Below, in pieces: positions 43,532 through 52,321 of a stretch of 64,000 bases of DNA. The stretch is taken from the NCBI RefSeq assembly GCF_900096915.1, contig NZ_FMYK01000001.1, positions 62,001 to 126,000 of the forward strand, written 5' to 3'. The first letter of the stretch is position 1; each line of letters opens with the position of its first letter. A program made the translations under genes and the position numbers. The notes below the pieces were generated by a model that searched no databases, was not told the DNA's origin, and saw only the letters and a list, made by a program, of their open reading frames with translations. Source of the DNA: Acinetobacter marinus. Lineage in GTDB: Bacteria; Pseudomonadota; Gammaproteobacteria; Pseudomonadales; Moraxellaceae.

Positions 43532-44836
43532 ATGAATCAAAGAAAAAAACAATTATTATCAGGCTTACGTTCGATCGCACGTATGGGCGAGACAGCGGTC
43601 GTTGCGGCGAAAGCAGGCATTAAATATGCGACCGAACAACCCAATCAAGCCCAGTTGATGCGAGAAACTTTTGAAGAGCTTGGTTCAACTTACGTCAAGC
43701 TCGGTCAGTTCATTGCCAGTACGCCGTCATTATTCCCCCGTGAGTATGTCGAAGAATTCCAAAAATGCCTAGACCAAACGCCTGCTTTGCCATTTAGCTA
43801 TATTCAGCAAGTGCTTGCAGAAGAATTTGCAGGGCAAGATTTAAACGATATTTTTCAAAGTATTGAAGAAAAGCCACTGGCTTCGGCTTCTATTGCACAA
43901 GTCCACGCTGCCGTACTAAAAACTGGCGAAGATGTGGTGATTAAAGTACAAAAGCCGAATGTAGAAACCATTCTTTATACCGATCTGGGTGTGGTGCATT
44001 TTGCAGCAAAAATGTTTGAACGTATCGTGCCGAAAGTTAAATTTGCGTCCTTGTCCGACATCGTCAATGAAATTCGTGTACGCATGGTGCGTGAAGTGGA
44101 CTTCATCGAAGAAGCGCAAAACCTTGAAGATTTTAAGCAATATCTACAAGCGAGCCAAAACACCATTGCCACGGCGCCAAAAGTCTATCATCAACATTCA
44201 ACTCGTCGGGTACTCACGATGGAACGTCTATATGGCGTACCATTGACCGATCTTGACGTCGTGAAGAAATATGCCAAAGATCCAAGTCAAGTATTAATCG
44301 GCGCGATGAATACATGGTTTGGTAGTCTGATGATGTGTCCGAGTTTTCATGCGGATTTGCATGCGGGCAATCTCATGTTGCTGCGTGATGGGCGAATTGG
44401 CTTTATTGATTTTGGGATTGTCGGGCAGTTGCAACCTGAAGTATGGTCGGCGTGCATGAAATTTATGGATGCGCTACAACAAACTGACTACGACAACATG
44501 GCGAAGTACATGCTACAAATGGGTATGACTGATCAAAATATTGATACGGCAGTATTATCAGAAGATTTACAGCGTCTATTTAGTGGCGTGCTCCTGTCTG
44601 ATCCGCAAGAATTGCTCAGTACCAAACCTGCCGACCTCAACGATATTATGCTCGACATTGTTGGCGTTGGGGAGCGTCACGGCATCCGATTCCCACGTGA
44701 TTTTGCCTTATTATTCAAACAAATGCTGTATTTCGATCGCTTTATGCGAGTGCTTGCACCATATACCGATATTTATGCAGACAACCGCTTACAGATGTTG
44801 CACGATATCGAACCTGCTTCAAAATTGATGCATTAA
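43532..44836 (+). CDS. ABC1/UbiB-family atypical kinase
   Basis: Product of 434 residues. The ABC1 signature TYVKLGQFIASTPSLFP (KxGQ motif), ASASIAQVHAA (A-rich loop), VVIKVQKP (lysine) and HADLHAGNLMLLRDGRIGFIDFG (catalytic and metal-binding loop, partly quoted) are present. It lacks the long C-terminal membrane tail of true UbiB and is shorter, so it is a paralogue of unknown role. Members are thought to have ATPase activity in lipid or ubiquinone metabolism. Confidence 0.85.
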   Translation: MNQRKKQLLSGLRSIARMGETAVVAAKAGIKYATEQPNQAQLMRETFEELGSTYVKLGQFIASTPSLFPREYVEEFQKCLDQTPALPFSYIQQVLAEEFAGQDLNDIFQSIEEKPLASASIAQVHAAVLKTGEDVVIKVQKPNVETILYTDLGVVHFAAKMFERIVPKVKFASLSDIVNEIRVRMVREVDFIEEAQNLEDFKQYLQASQNTIATAPKVYHQHSTRRVLTMERLYGVPLTDLDVVKKYAKDPSQVLIGAMNTWFGSLMMCPSFHADLHAGNLMLLRDGRIGFIDFGIVGQLQPEVWSACMKFMDALQQTDYDNMAKYMLQMGMTDQNIDTAVLSEDLQRLFSGVLLSDPQELLSTKPADLNDIMLDIVGVGERHGIRFPRDFALLFKQMLYFDRFMRVLAPYTDIYADNRLQMLHDIEPASKLMH

Positions 44837-44884
44837 TTATTAATTCACTTTCATTTCACTGACTTGAACGAAAAAGGACACAGC

Positions 44885-45268
44885 ATGACCGATCTGATCG
44901 TCATTGATGGATTAAAAGTCGAGACCGTGATCGGTTGTTTTACGTGGGAACGGCAAATCTTACAGCCGTTATTGTTAGATTTGAAAATCTCATGTGATCT
45001 TGATCGAGCGTGTCGAAGCGATGCGCTTGAAGATACCTTGAACTATGCGCTAATTTGTGAAATCTGCGAGCAAGTCATTGTCGATGCCAAACCAAAACTG
45101 ATTGAACATGTTGCGGATTTAGTGGTGGTGGCATTGATGCAACAGTTTGAAGCCATTGAAAAAATTAACATTACTGTGCGTAAGCCTGCTATCATTCCCG
45201 CTGCACAATCCGTCGGAATCCAAATCGAGCGTCAACGTGACTACTTACGCCATCGCCATAGCGACTAA
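44885..45268 (+). CDS. folB: Dihydroneopterin aldolase
   Basis: Product of 127 residues from the ATG at 44885, after AAAAGGA; a TTG at 44864 is upstream. The motif VIDGLKVETVIGCFTWER with the conserved catalytic glutamate and tyrosine region, then RKPAIIPAAQSVGIQIER, matches FolB. It converts dihydroneopterin to hydroxymethyl-dihydropterin and glycolaldehyde in folate synthesis. Its last 32 bases overlap the next gene, which encodes a protein of the following step. Confidence 0.9.
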   Translation: MTDLIVIDGLKVETVIGCFTWERQILQPLLLDLKISCDLDRACRSDALEDTLNYALICEICEQVIVDAKPKLIEHVADLVVVALMQQFEAIEKINITVRKPAIIPAAQSVGIQIERQRDYLRHRHSD

Positions 45269-45674
45269 TCTGGAAAAAGCCAAACATCTCCAACTTTGTC
45301 TAGATACCTTGAAAACTTGGGGTGCTTGCCAAGTATCTTCGATTTATGAGATGCCATGTCGTGATCAAGTTGGGGCAGATTATTGGAATGCCGCCTGTTT
45401 ACTTGAATCGCCTATGCCCCTTGATCATGTGTTTAGTGCACTAAAACAACTTGAAAATGATGCAGGGCGTAAACGTCCATCACATAGCATTTCGCTGGAT
45501 GTAGATTTGATTGCTTGGGGAGATTCTTTGCAAAGTATGCAATTCAATCCGAAGAAATGTCCACTGGCTGATGATGTGGTGATTCCGCTGGCTGAGATTT
45601 GGCAGGATCAACGATTAAAACAAGTCACACATGATTTTTTATGCATTGATCTCGCACAAATCAATACGCTTTAA
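45237..45674 (+). CDS. folK: Divergent HPPK-like protein (FolK type)
   Basis: Product of 145 residues from a GTG at 45237 overlapping folB. It resembles 6-hydroxymethyl-7,8-dihydropterin pyrophosphokinase (TYAIAIATNLEKAKHLQL; DQVGADYWNAACLLES; SLDVDLIAW near residue 88). The two metal-binding aspartates are kept (LDVD), but the W-G-P-R segment before them is replaced by SHSIS, so the arginine thought to be catalytic in E. coli (R92) is missing. It is also shorter than typical FolK (about 159). It may be a specialised or degraded second copy; a true folK may exist elsewhere. The stop codon lies inside a 10-base tandem repeat. Confidence 0.72.
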   Translation: MTTYAIAIATNLEKAKHLQLCLDTLKTWGACQVSSIYEMPCRDQVGADYWNAACLLESPMPLDHVFSALKQLENDAGRKRPSHSISLDVDLIAWGDSLQSMQFNPKKCPLADDVVIPLAEIWQDQRLKQVTHDFLCIDLAQINTL

Positions 45675-45690
45675 TACGCTTTAATACGCT
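45663..45690 (+). repeat. AATACGCTTT tandem repeat at folK stop
   Basis: AATACGCTTT occurs at 45663 and 45673 and partly at 45683. The stop TAA (45672-45674) lies at the first junction. Confidence 0.85.
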
Positions 45691-45714
45691 GGTCGCTTGA
45701 ATCGATAGGACGCT

Positions 45715-46119
45715 TTAAAATATTCGGCTTTGTACGATCCCTTCAAAACTTAGACAATCCAGCACACGGATTTTCTGCACTTCACTTAAGTCGCCAAGAT
45801 TAAACCACGCATATTCAGAATGCTCTTCGCTGAGTTGAATCTGTTGATCTTCTTCGATTTGACAACGAAAAATACAAGCATGTGCATTGAGTGCTTGGTG
45901 ATAGTAGACACCGCTGAGATAGTCCACATCGATGGCACAGCCAAGCTCTTCAAGGCACTCACGATGTAAAGCATCATGAATCGTTTCATTGGGGTCAAGC
46001 CCACCACCAGGTAAGCCCCAAGCCTTATCACCATAGGTGGCTTTCAGTAATAGCACTTGTTGTTGATCGTTGAGGATCACTGCATGTGAACTCATTCGGT
46101 ATAGATCGTGATAGCCCAT
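45715..46119 (-). CDS. Nudix hydrolase
   Basis: Product of 134 residues. The full Nudix box is present within GGGLDPNETIHDALHRECLEELGC (residues about 38-61), with the conserved REC-EELG core for metal binding. It hydrolyses a nucleoside diphosphate linked to another moiety; the substrate is unknown, MutT-like or RppH-like forms being possible. No strong contextual hint. Confidence 0.87.
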   Translation of the reverse strand: MGYHDLYRMSSHAVILNDQQQVLLLKATYGDKAWGLPGGGLDPNETIHDALHRECLEELGCAIDVDYLSGVYYHQALNAHACIFRCQIEEDQQIQLSEEHSEYAWFNLGDLSEVQKIRVLDCLSFEGIVQSRIF

Positions 46120-46179
46120 AATATTAGCTCAACTGTATTATTTTCTAATTTCTATAGTAACTTAAATTTTTACACGTGC

Positions 46180-46205
46180 AAAAAAAGCACTCCGAAGAAT
46201 GCTTT
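46180..46205 (-). terminator. Terminator of ompW-like gene
   Basis: On the minus strand AAAGCATTC pairs with GAGTGCTTT around a UUCG tetraloop, followed by a T-run. Confidence 0.85.
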
Positions 46206-46223
46206 GATGAAAGATGCAAAAAC

Positions 46224-47330
46224 TTAGAAACGCATCCCAACACCAGCATAAGCCAGTAGCGGATTGATTTCGACATCACTGGTAGATTTAATCAATTGTC
46301 CAAATTCTTCATCTTTGACGGTGATGGTCGATTCAGTTTTTAGATGCGCATAGCTGACCGAGCCCACTGCAAACCATTTATCATTAAAATCATAGGTAAA
46401 ACCAACGGTCGCAACAGGGGCAAACGCCGATTCAGTTTCTAATGACACTTTTGGATCAGCCGAGCTGGTTTTATCTTCAAGTGATGCACCCGCTTTGCCT
46501 TCTTTAATGTTGGCGATCATGTGTCCAGCGGCGATTAAGTCTTGCTCAGTCTGATCATTGAGTTCGAGTTCATTGAAATAAGCGTACATCAAACCTAAGC
46601 CGACATAGGGGCGGAATTTATTCACGCCTGTTTTGCCAAAGTGATACTGAAATTCAAATGCGGGCGTCCATGCACGAGTAGAGGCAACGGGTCCATAGGC
46701 TTCAAGGTCGGTGATCAGTATGTCATTTTCCAACTCTAGCGTACCTGCAACACCACCAAGCGGATAAGCTGTTGCAGAAAATGGTGCATAGATTTTACCT
46801 TTACCCTGAATATCGACCTCTGGCGGAACGCCTGCCTTGAGTTCAAATGAGACATTATCGGTGAAGAAATAGTTGGTCATGATACCGAGTGTGGTGACAT
46901 CGTCCGCTTCAAGCCCTGTACCGGGATTATCCCACTGTTCTAAGCCGTAGATTTCCGCAGTACCACTCAATCCCGCAGGAATGGTATCCAAAGTATTCAG
47001 CGCCAGCTCTAATACGGTAGAGACATCAGAGCCTTCTTTGAGATTATCTTTGACGGTTTGTGATTGAATCTCGCCAACATCGGCAACCTCACCATCTTCG
47101 ACAGAGGTATTGACACGGATTGGCTGGGCTTTGCCTTGCGGCATCACGTGCAGTGCACCGATGGATACCGAAAAACGCTTAAAGCCATCGCCATCTTTCA
47201 AGCTAAAATAGGGTGAATCTGCATGGGCAAAGATCGGCACACAGAGCAAGGCGCTAGTGGATAAAGTCAATAAAGTTTTGTTAAAAGGATAACGTGTAGA
47301 CATCGCAGTCGGCTGCAAAATCATCGGCAT
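46224..47330 (-). CDS. OmpW-family outer membrane protein
   Basis: About 368 residues, longer than the 200-230 of classical OmpW. A signal peptide (NKTLLTLSTSALLCVPIFAHA) leads to a beta-barrel pattern with SFELKAGVPPEVDIQGKG, FRPYVGLGLMYAYF and the C-terminal AYAGVGMRF ending in phenylalanine. The extra length is an N-terminal segment around residues 45-120 and a charged loop near 280-300. The ATG at 47330 follows GGAG and is preferred over 47348; the ATG nearer the signal peptide (47303) is possible. OmpW proteins carry small hydrophobic molecules across the outer membrane. Confidence 0.85.
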   Translation of the reverse strand: MPMILQPTAMSTRYPFNKTLLTLSTSALLCVPIFAHADSPYFSLKDGDGFKRFSVSIGALHVMPQGKAQPIRVNTSVEDGEVADVGEIQSQTVKDNLKEGSDVSTVLELALNTLDTIPAGLSGTAEIYGLEQWDNPGTGLEADDVTTLGIMTNYFFTDNVSFELKAGVPPEVDIQGKGKIYAPFSATAYPLGGVAGTLELENDILITDLEAYGPVASTRAWTPAFEFQYHFGKTGVNKFRPYVGLGLMYAYFNELELNDQTEQDLIAAGHMIANIKEGKAGASLEDKTSSADPKVSLETESAFAPVATVGFTYDFNDKWFAVGSVSYAHLKTESTITVKDEEFGQLIKSTSDVEINPLLAYAGVGMRF

Positions 47331-47586
47331 GATCGAACTCCATTTCATTAGGTCGTTATTTGTTTTGTGTTGACATTATTGGCAAGTGATTTTGTTTACA
47401 CTGTGATCATCTCGAAAAAAAATATACATGCACTGTGATCAAATTTATGCGTTTTATTAATGAAATATCTTGAAATAAGTAGTTTTGTAATTAATAAATA
47501 ATTGTTTTAAAAACATAATATTAAGATAATGTTTAAGTAAGTGACTAGATTGTAAAGTGATTTAAATCGCTACAGCCACTGCAATG

Positions 47587-47616
47587 AAAAAAAGACCACT
47601 TTTCAGTGATCTTTTT
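47587..47616 (-). terminator. Terminator of map
   Basis: On the minus strand AAAAAGATCACT pairs with AGTGGTCTTTTT around a GAAA loop (one U-G pair), then T-run. Confidence 0.85.
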
Positions 47617-47621
47617 GACGG

Positions 47622-47665
47622 CTGTTGGCAAAATACTGCCAATGTAATGCGCTATTTGCCAACAG
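47622..47665 (-). other. Large hairpin in map 3' region
   Basis: CTGTTGGCAAA pairs with TTTGCCAACAG (11 bp) around a 22-base loop, between map and its terminator. Confidence 0.65.
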
Positions 47666-47673
47666 GTTCTATA

Positions 47674-48501
47674 TTAGCCATGAAAACGTGATAAATCTTC
47701 ATCTGGGCGGGCGGTCAGTACTTCCAGCCCAGTTTCGGTGACGAGCAGGGTATGTTCATATTGTGCAGACAATTTATGATCCTTAGTGACCACCGTCCAC
47801 TTATCGCCTAGGGTTTTGGTTTGCCAAACCCCTGCATTCACCATCGGTTCAATGGTGAACGTCATGCCTGCCTCTAAGCGCATGCCAGTGCCTTTTTGAC
47901 CATAATGTAAAATTTGCGGGTCATCATGGAATACTGTGCCGATACCATGACCACAATATTCACGCACCACACTAAAGCGTTGGCTCTCGACATATTTTTG
48001 GATGGCATAACCAATATCACCGACAAATGAGCCTGCACGCACCGTTTCCATGCCGATATACATCGCTTCTTGGGCAACTTTGCAGAGACGATCCGCCAAA
48101 ATCGTGGTTTCACCGCCGACCACATACATCATATTGGTATCGCCGTGATAACCATCTTTGATCACCGTGACGTCGATATTGAGAATATCGCCTTTTTTCA
48201 AGACTTTATTGTCTGCGGGAATGCCGTGACAAACTACGTGATTTACCGAGGTACAGATGCTGTGCTGAAATGCTGGACGACCATGACCACCGCCATAGCC
48301 CAAGCATGCTGGAATGGCATTTTGCACATTGACAATATAGTCATGACAGCGAGTGTCGAGTTCAAGTGTCGTTACACCAGGTACGATATAGGGTTTGATC
48401 ATATCCAGCACTTCTGCCGCCAGTCGTCCCGCAACACGCATTTTTTCGATGGCTTCGGGAGATTTAATTAGGCGACTTGGAGCAGATTGATAACTATTCA
48501 T
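47674..48501 (-). CDS. map: Methionine aminopeptidase, type I
   Basis: Product of 275 residues. Metal ligands are visible in NIDVTVIKDGYHGDTN (two aspartates), GHGIGTVFHDDP (histidine), FTIEPM and QYEHTLLVTE (glutamates). It removes N-terminal methionine from nascent proteins. It is divergent from rpsB, the same arrangement as map/rpsB in E. coli. Confidence 0.95.
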   Translation of the reverse strand: MNSYQSAPSRLIKSPEAIEKMRVAGRLAAEVLDMIKPYIVPGVTTLELDTRCHDYIVNVQNAIPACLGYGGGHGRPAFQHSICTSVNHVVCHGIPADNKVLKKGDILNIDVTVIKDGYHGDTNMMYVVGGETTILADRLCKVAQEAMYIGMETVRAGSFVGDIGYAIQKYVESQRFSVVREYCGHGIGTVFHDDPQILHYGQKGTGMRLEAGMTFTIEPMVNAGVWQTKTLGDKWTVVTKDHKLSAQYEHTLLVTETGLEVLTARPDEDLSRFHG

Positions 48502-48803
48502 GATTTATAAAAACTTTTGGTAATTTAAACAGGACTATGGTATAAAGAGCGCCTCATTTTATCAAATGGTTTTTCGTGTGTTTTTTAGAACACAGCTTAA
48601 GACAAAACATTGCGTTTTGATCTGATCAAAGCAAAGCGACGAACATTGTGATCATCATGAGTTAAAAAATCCGCACATATGTCGACACATTCCTCTGGGT
48701 GCTTTTATTAAATCAAGCAGTTAGTTTTTGCTAAATGCAAGATTGAACAAAGTGGAGAATGCGGACATATGGAGGCCTAACCCAAACTTTTAAGGTAAAG
48801 AAA
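48502..48803 (+). promoter_or_regulatory. rpsB leader region
   Basis: A leader of more than 130 bases precedes rpsB. TCCGCA (48670-48675) can pair with TGCGGA (48760-48765), each next to an ACATATG, closing a long domain that ends 38 bases before the ATG. Ribosomal protein S2 represses rpsB through such leaders in gammaproteobacteria; I infer the same here. Confidence 0.55.
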
Positions 48804-49556
48804 ATGGCAGATTATAACGTTGGTATGCGTGACCTTCTTCAAGCTGGTGCGCACTTCGGTCACCAAACACGTTTTTGGAACCCAAAAATGCGTCAATACA
48901 TTTTTGGTGCACGTAACAAGATTCACATCATCAACCTTGAGCACACTGTGCCTGCATTGAATGATTCATTGAACTTCGTTAACGGTCTTGCAAGCAAAAA
49001 GAACAAAGTTCTTTTCGTTGGTACAAAGCGTGCAGCGTCTAACATCATCCGTGAACAAGCACAACGTGCAGGTCAACCATACGTTGATCACCGTTGGTTG
49101 GGTGGTATGTTGACTAACTGGAAAACTTTACGTCAATCAATCAACCGCTTGAAAGATCTTCAAACTCAATCTGAAGATGGTACATTTGCGAAATTGACTA
49201 AGCGTGAAGCGCTAGAACGTACTCGTGAAATGGACAAACTAGAGCGTTCATTGGGCGGTGTGAAGAACATGGGCGGTTTGCCTGATGCGATTTTCGTGAT
49301 CGATGTCGACCACGAAGCGATTGCAATTAAAGAAGCAAACAACTTGGGTATTCCAGTGATCGGTATCGTTGATACTAACTCTAATCCAGATGGCGTTGAT
49401 TACGTGATTCCTGGTAATGACGATGCGATCCGTGCAGTAACTTTGTACGCTTCTGCAATGGCTGATGCAATCTTGGCGGGTAAAGAGTACGCTCAAACTC
49501 AATCAAATGCACAAGCAAAAGTTGAAGAAGCTGCAGAAGGCTCTCAAGAGGCTTAA
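48804..49556 (+). CDS. rpsB: 30S ribosomal protein S2
   Basis: Product of 250 residues from the ATG at 48804, preceded by AAGGTAAAG; an in-frame ATG at 48759 sits in the leader and is rejected. Opening MADYNVGMRDLLQAGAHFGH and RWLGGMLTNWKTLR are invariant S2 motifs. It belongs to the small subunit and precedes tsf, as in most bacteria, with a terminator-like hairpin between. Confidence 0.97.
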   Translation: MADYNVGMRDLLQAGAHFGHQTRFWNPKMRQYIFGARNKIHIINLEHTVPALNDSLNFVNGLASKKNKVLFVGTKRAASNIIREQAQRAGQPYVDHRWLGGMLTNWKTLRQSINRLKDLQTQSEDGTFAKLTKREALERTREMDKLERSLGGVKNMGGLPDAIFVIDVDHEAIAIKEANNLGIPVIGIVDTNSNPDGVDYVIPGNDDAIRAVTLYASAMADAILAGKEYAQTQSNAQAKVEEAAEGSQEA

Positions 49557-49641
49557 TGCACATGTGCTGAGCTTGTAGCGTATGGTGATCATCAGATGTC
49601 ATGCGCATGCAATGTTGATATGCCAAGCTCGGCGCAACCTT

Positions 49642-49667
49642 AAAAACGACTCCATGGGTCGTTTTTT
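49642..49667 (+). terminator. Terminator-like hairpin between rpsB and tsf
   Basis: AAAAACGAC pairs with GTCGTTTTT (9 bp) plus T-run. E. coli has a comparable attenuator between rpsB and tsf, lowering tsf expression. Confidence 0.85.
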
Positions 49668-49739
49668 ACTACGTGTTTTTGCATGTAGTATTCATCAAAG
49701 ATTTTGTGTTAAATCAATCATCCGAATTAGGAGAACGAC

Positions 49740-50615
49740 ATGACTGCAATTACTGCAAGCATGGTAAAAGAATTACGTGACCGTACTGGTCTTGCTATGA
49801 TGGAATGCAAAAAAGCATTGACCGAAGCTGATGGCGACATCGAACTTGCGATTGATAACCTTCGTAAATCTGGTCAAGCAAAAGCAGCTAAAAAAGCGGG
49901 TAACATCGCAGCTGACGGCGCAATTACTATTGTTCAAGAAGGTAATAAAGCGATTCTTCTTGAAGTAAACTGCCAAACTGACTTCGTTGCTAAAGACGAA
50001 AACTTTGCAAACTTCTCAAACAAAGTTGCAAACGCTGCACTTGCTGCTGGCGAAACTGATGCTGCGAAAATCGCTGAACTTAAACTTGAAGACGGTACAA
50101 CTGTTGAAGAAACACGTATCGCTTTGGTTCAAAAAATCGGTGAAAACATCCAAGTACGTCGTGCAAAAATCGTTGAAGGCGACAACTTGGCTGTGTACAA
50201 ACACGGTTTGAAAATCGGTGTTGTGGTATCTTATGCTGGTGATGCGGATACAGGTAAAGGCTTGGCAATGCATATTGCTGCGTTCAACCCAGTTGCAGTA
50301 TCTGCTGAACATGTTCCTGCTGACCTTGTTGCGAAAGAAAAAGAAATCGCAGAAGCAAAAGCACAAGAATCTGGTAAGCCTGCAAACATCATCGAAAAAA
50401 TGGTGACTGGTTCAGTTGAAAAATACTTGAACGAAGTATCTCTTGATCGTCAAATGTACGTGATGGACAACGACAAGAAAGTTGCTGATGTACTTAAAGC
50501 GACTGGTACAACTGTTGCACAATTCGTTCGCTTCGAAGTGGGTGAAGGGATTGAGAAGAAAGCTGAAATGAGCTTTGCTGAAGAAGTTGCTGCTGCTCAA
50601 GCTGCTGCAAAATAA
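49740..50615 (+). CDS. tsf: Elongation factor Ts
   Basis: Product of 291 residues. The N-terminal UBA-like domain TASMVKELRDRTGLAMMECK and core VNCQTDFVAKDENF are family motifs. It recycles EF-Tu-GDP. AGGAG precedes the start. It ends at a 16-bp stem terminator. Confidence 0.97.
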   Translation: MTAITASMVKELRDRTGLAMMECKKALTEADGDIELAIDNLRKSGQAKAAKKAGNIAADGAITIVQEGNKAILLEVNCQTDFVAKDENFANFSNKVANAALAAGETDAAKIAELKLEDGTTVEETRIALVQKIGENIQVRRAKIVEGDNLAVYKHGLKIGVVVSYAGDADTGKGLAMHIAAFNPVAVSAEHVPADLVAKEKEIAEAKAQESGKPANIIEKMVTGSVEKYLNEVSLDRQMYVMDNDKKVADVLKATGTTVAQFVRFEVGEGIEKKAEMSFAEEVAAAQAAAK

Positions 50616-50680
50616 GCACGCTGATTTTAAAAATGGAAAGATTGACGAAATAAATTTCTAAAAATCGTTTCATTTTGACC

Positions 50681-50716
50681 AAAAGGACTGAACATTGTGA
50701 ATGTTTAGTCCTTTTT
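50681..50716 (+). terminator. Rho-independent terminator of tsf
   Basis: AAAAGGACTGAACATT pairs with AATGTTTAGTCCTTTT (16 bp, one G-T), GTG loop, then T-run. Confidence 0.9.
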
Positions 50717-50771
50717 ATTTCTAGTCAAACTATGCTAGCGTTATGTTAGTAAGCATTACAGGTGAACAGTG

Positions 50772-50942
50772 ATGAAAAAGAAAGCGGTGAAATTACCGTT
50801 TCCAATGCCGTCGCAAAGCGATGACCAGCAAGCACTTGATGCACAAGATACACATAGTCATGTGCGCCCAAAACCAGAGCAATATGCCGATCGGACATGG
50901 ATGCCACCACGTGGTACACGTCGCTCTATGGGTAAGCGCTAA
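50772..50942 (+). CDS. Small basic protein of unknown function
   Basis: A 56-residue reading frame, MKKKAVKLPFPMPSQSDD through to the C-terminus RSMGKR, with AGGTGAAC seven bases before the ATG. It is rich in K, R, P and Q, and has no membrane helix. Position right after the tsf terminator and 46 bases before the next gene, plus codon use like the neighbours, suggest a real small gene. I do not recognise it. Confidence 0.65.
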   Translation: MKKKAVKLPFPMPSQSDDQQALDAQDTHSHVRPKPEQYADRTWMPPRGTRRSMGKR

Positions 50943-50988
50943 GCTGCGTTTATTTAAGCGTGCATGATGATTTTAAGGAGAAAGTCAG

Positions 50989-51378
50989 ATGAATATGCAA
51001 CAGGATTTTAGTCAACATCCAGCGCCAATACAGCTTGAAAAACTACAAATGCCGATCAAAGATTATCAGCAGTTCTATCGCTTTTATCTGACGGAGCATC
51101 ATGATTTGAATTGTCGGCGTTTACACTTTCTTGGCAGTAGTTTGGGGCTTTTGGCATTTCGTAAAGCGATCAAAACACGTCAAAAGCGTTATGTCGCTTT
51201 GGGTTTTTTTGCGGGTTATGCATGCGCATGGGTGGGGCATTTTGGCTTTGAAAAGAATAAACCTGCGTCTTTTAAACAGCCGTTGTATAGCTTTGTTTCA
51301 GATTGGCGCATGTATTATCACATTGCCACAGGGCAGATTAGTTTGACGGATCAAGCCAAAGATAAATTTCCGCATTAA
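50989..51378 (+). CDS. DUF962/Mpo1-like membrane protein
   Basis: Product of 129 residues. FYRFYLTEHHDLNCRRLHFLGS is the DUF962 motif (H-x3-N-x2-R-x2-H), and SSLGLLAF and ALGFFAGYACAWVGHFGFEK are membrane segments with a conserved WxGHFxFEKNxPA end. The family includes yeast Mpo1, an Fe(II) dioxygenase of 2-hydroxy fatty acids; the bacterial role is unproven. AAGGAG lies 8 bases before the ATG. Confidence 0.82.
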   Translation: MNMQQDFSQHPAPIQLEKLQMPIKDYQQFYRFYLTEHHDLNCRRLHFLGSSLGLLAFRKAIKTRQKRYVALGFFAGYACAWVGHFGFEKNKPASFKQPLYSFVSDWRMYYHIATGQISLTDQAKDKFPH

Positions 51379-51558
51379 GTTTCCCACACTAAACTTTTTT
51401 AACTCAAGATTATGCATAACTATTAATCAGGGATTTGCTCAACTTGCTTGTCATTTCTTGTGATTTTAGTGCCAACCGATACACAACTGTCCTCAGTTTT
51501 GCCAAATGGCTGTTTTTATGTCATGAATTTTGGTTAGAATGTTTGAGTTGATGATTTG

Positions 51559-51587
51559 AGCCTACTCAATGTGTGGGCTTATTTTTT
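51559..51587 (+). terminator. Rho-independent terminator before mtgA
   Basis: AGCCTAC pairs with GTGGGCT (one U-G), 7-base loop, then T-rich run, about 180 bases after the DUF962 gene and 34 before mtgA. Confidence 0.55.
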
Positions 51588-51620
51588 GATTATTCATTCA
51601 CTTTGCAGTTTTAGATTGAT

Positions 51621-52298
51621 ATGAAAAAATTTATTTTACGTTGCCTATTGGGTTTGGTGTGTGTCGTTTTATTGGTACAAATTTGGATCTTTACCAGCTT
51701 AGCCTATTGGCGCTTTTTTCCTGTCGAATCGACCATGTTTATGCGCACCTATTATTGGACCACGCCGAATGCCAAGATTATCCATGAGTGGAAAGACAAT
51801 GATCAGATCAGTGATAACTTTAAGCGTGCGGTGATTACCGCAGAAGATGGGCGTTTCCTTGAGCATCATGGCTTTGATTGGGAAGGGATTGAGGACGCCA
51901 TCAAGAAAAATGAGAAAAAAGGAGAGGTGGTTGCAGGTGGTTCGACTATTTCACAACAATTGGCGAAGAATTTATTTTTATTTAACGAGCGCTCTTATGT
52001 GCGCAAAGGTCAAGAAGCTGTAGCGACTTGGATGATGGAGCGCATGTGGTCGAAGCAGCGCATTTTGGAAGTCTATGTCAACTCGGTGGAGTTTGGAAAA
52101 GGGATTTACGGGGTGGAGGCAGCAACACGACATTATTATGGTAAAAGTGCCAAAAATCTAAGTCGTGATCAAGCTGCACATTTGGCGGCAATGTTGCCGA
52201 ATCCGCGTTATTATCAAGATCATGCACCTGATGCCAAGTTTAAAGCACGCAAGCGTATGATTTTACGCTATATGTCGCATAGCGCATTGCCTGAATAA
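51621..52298 (+). CDS. mtgA: Monofunctional peptidoglycan transglycosylase
   Basis: Product of 225 residues. A single N-terminal membrane helix (LLGLVCVVLLVQIWIF) is followed by the GT51 glycosyltransferase domain with AEDGRFLEHHGFDW (catalytic glutamate), GGSTISQQLAKNLFL and VEFGKGIYGVEAA. It polymerises lipid II glycan strands on the periplasmic side without a transpeptidase domain. The following small membrane gene starts 23 bases later. Confidence 0.94.
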   Translation: MKKFILRCLLGLVCVVLLVQIWIFTSLAYWRFFPVESTMFMRTYYWTTPNAKIIHEWKDNDQISDNFKRAVITAEDGRFLEHHGFDWEGIEDAIKKNEKKGEVVAGGSTISQQLAKNLFLFNERSYVRKGQEAVATWMMERMWSKQRILEVYVNSVEFGKGIYGVEAATRHYYGKSAKNLSRDQAAHLAAMLPNPRYYQDHAPDAKFKARKRMILRYMSHSALPE

Positions 52299-52321
52299 AA
52301 AATAGAAAACTCGGTGTCCTG

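Larger units (their letters stand above)
47331..47673. other. AT-rich region between ompW-like gene and map
   Basis: It holds two direct CACTGTGATCA repeats (47399-47409, 47431-47441; 32 bases apart), then the map terminator (47587-47616) and a hairpin (47622-47665). No gene seen. Confidence 0.65.
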
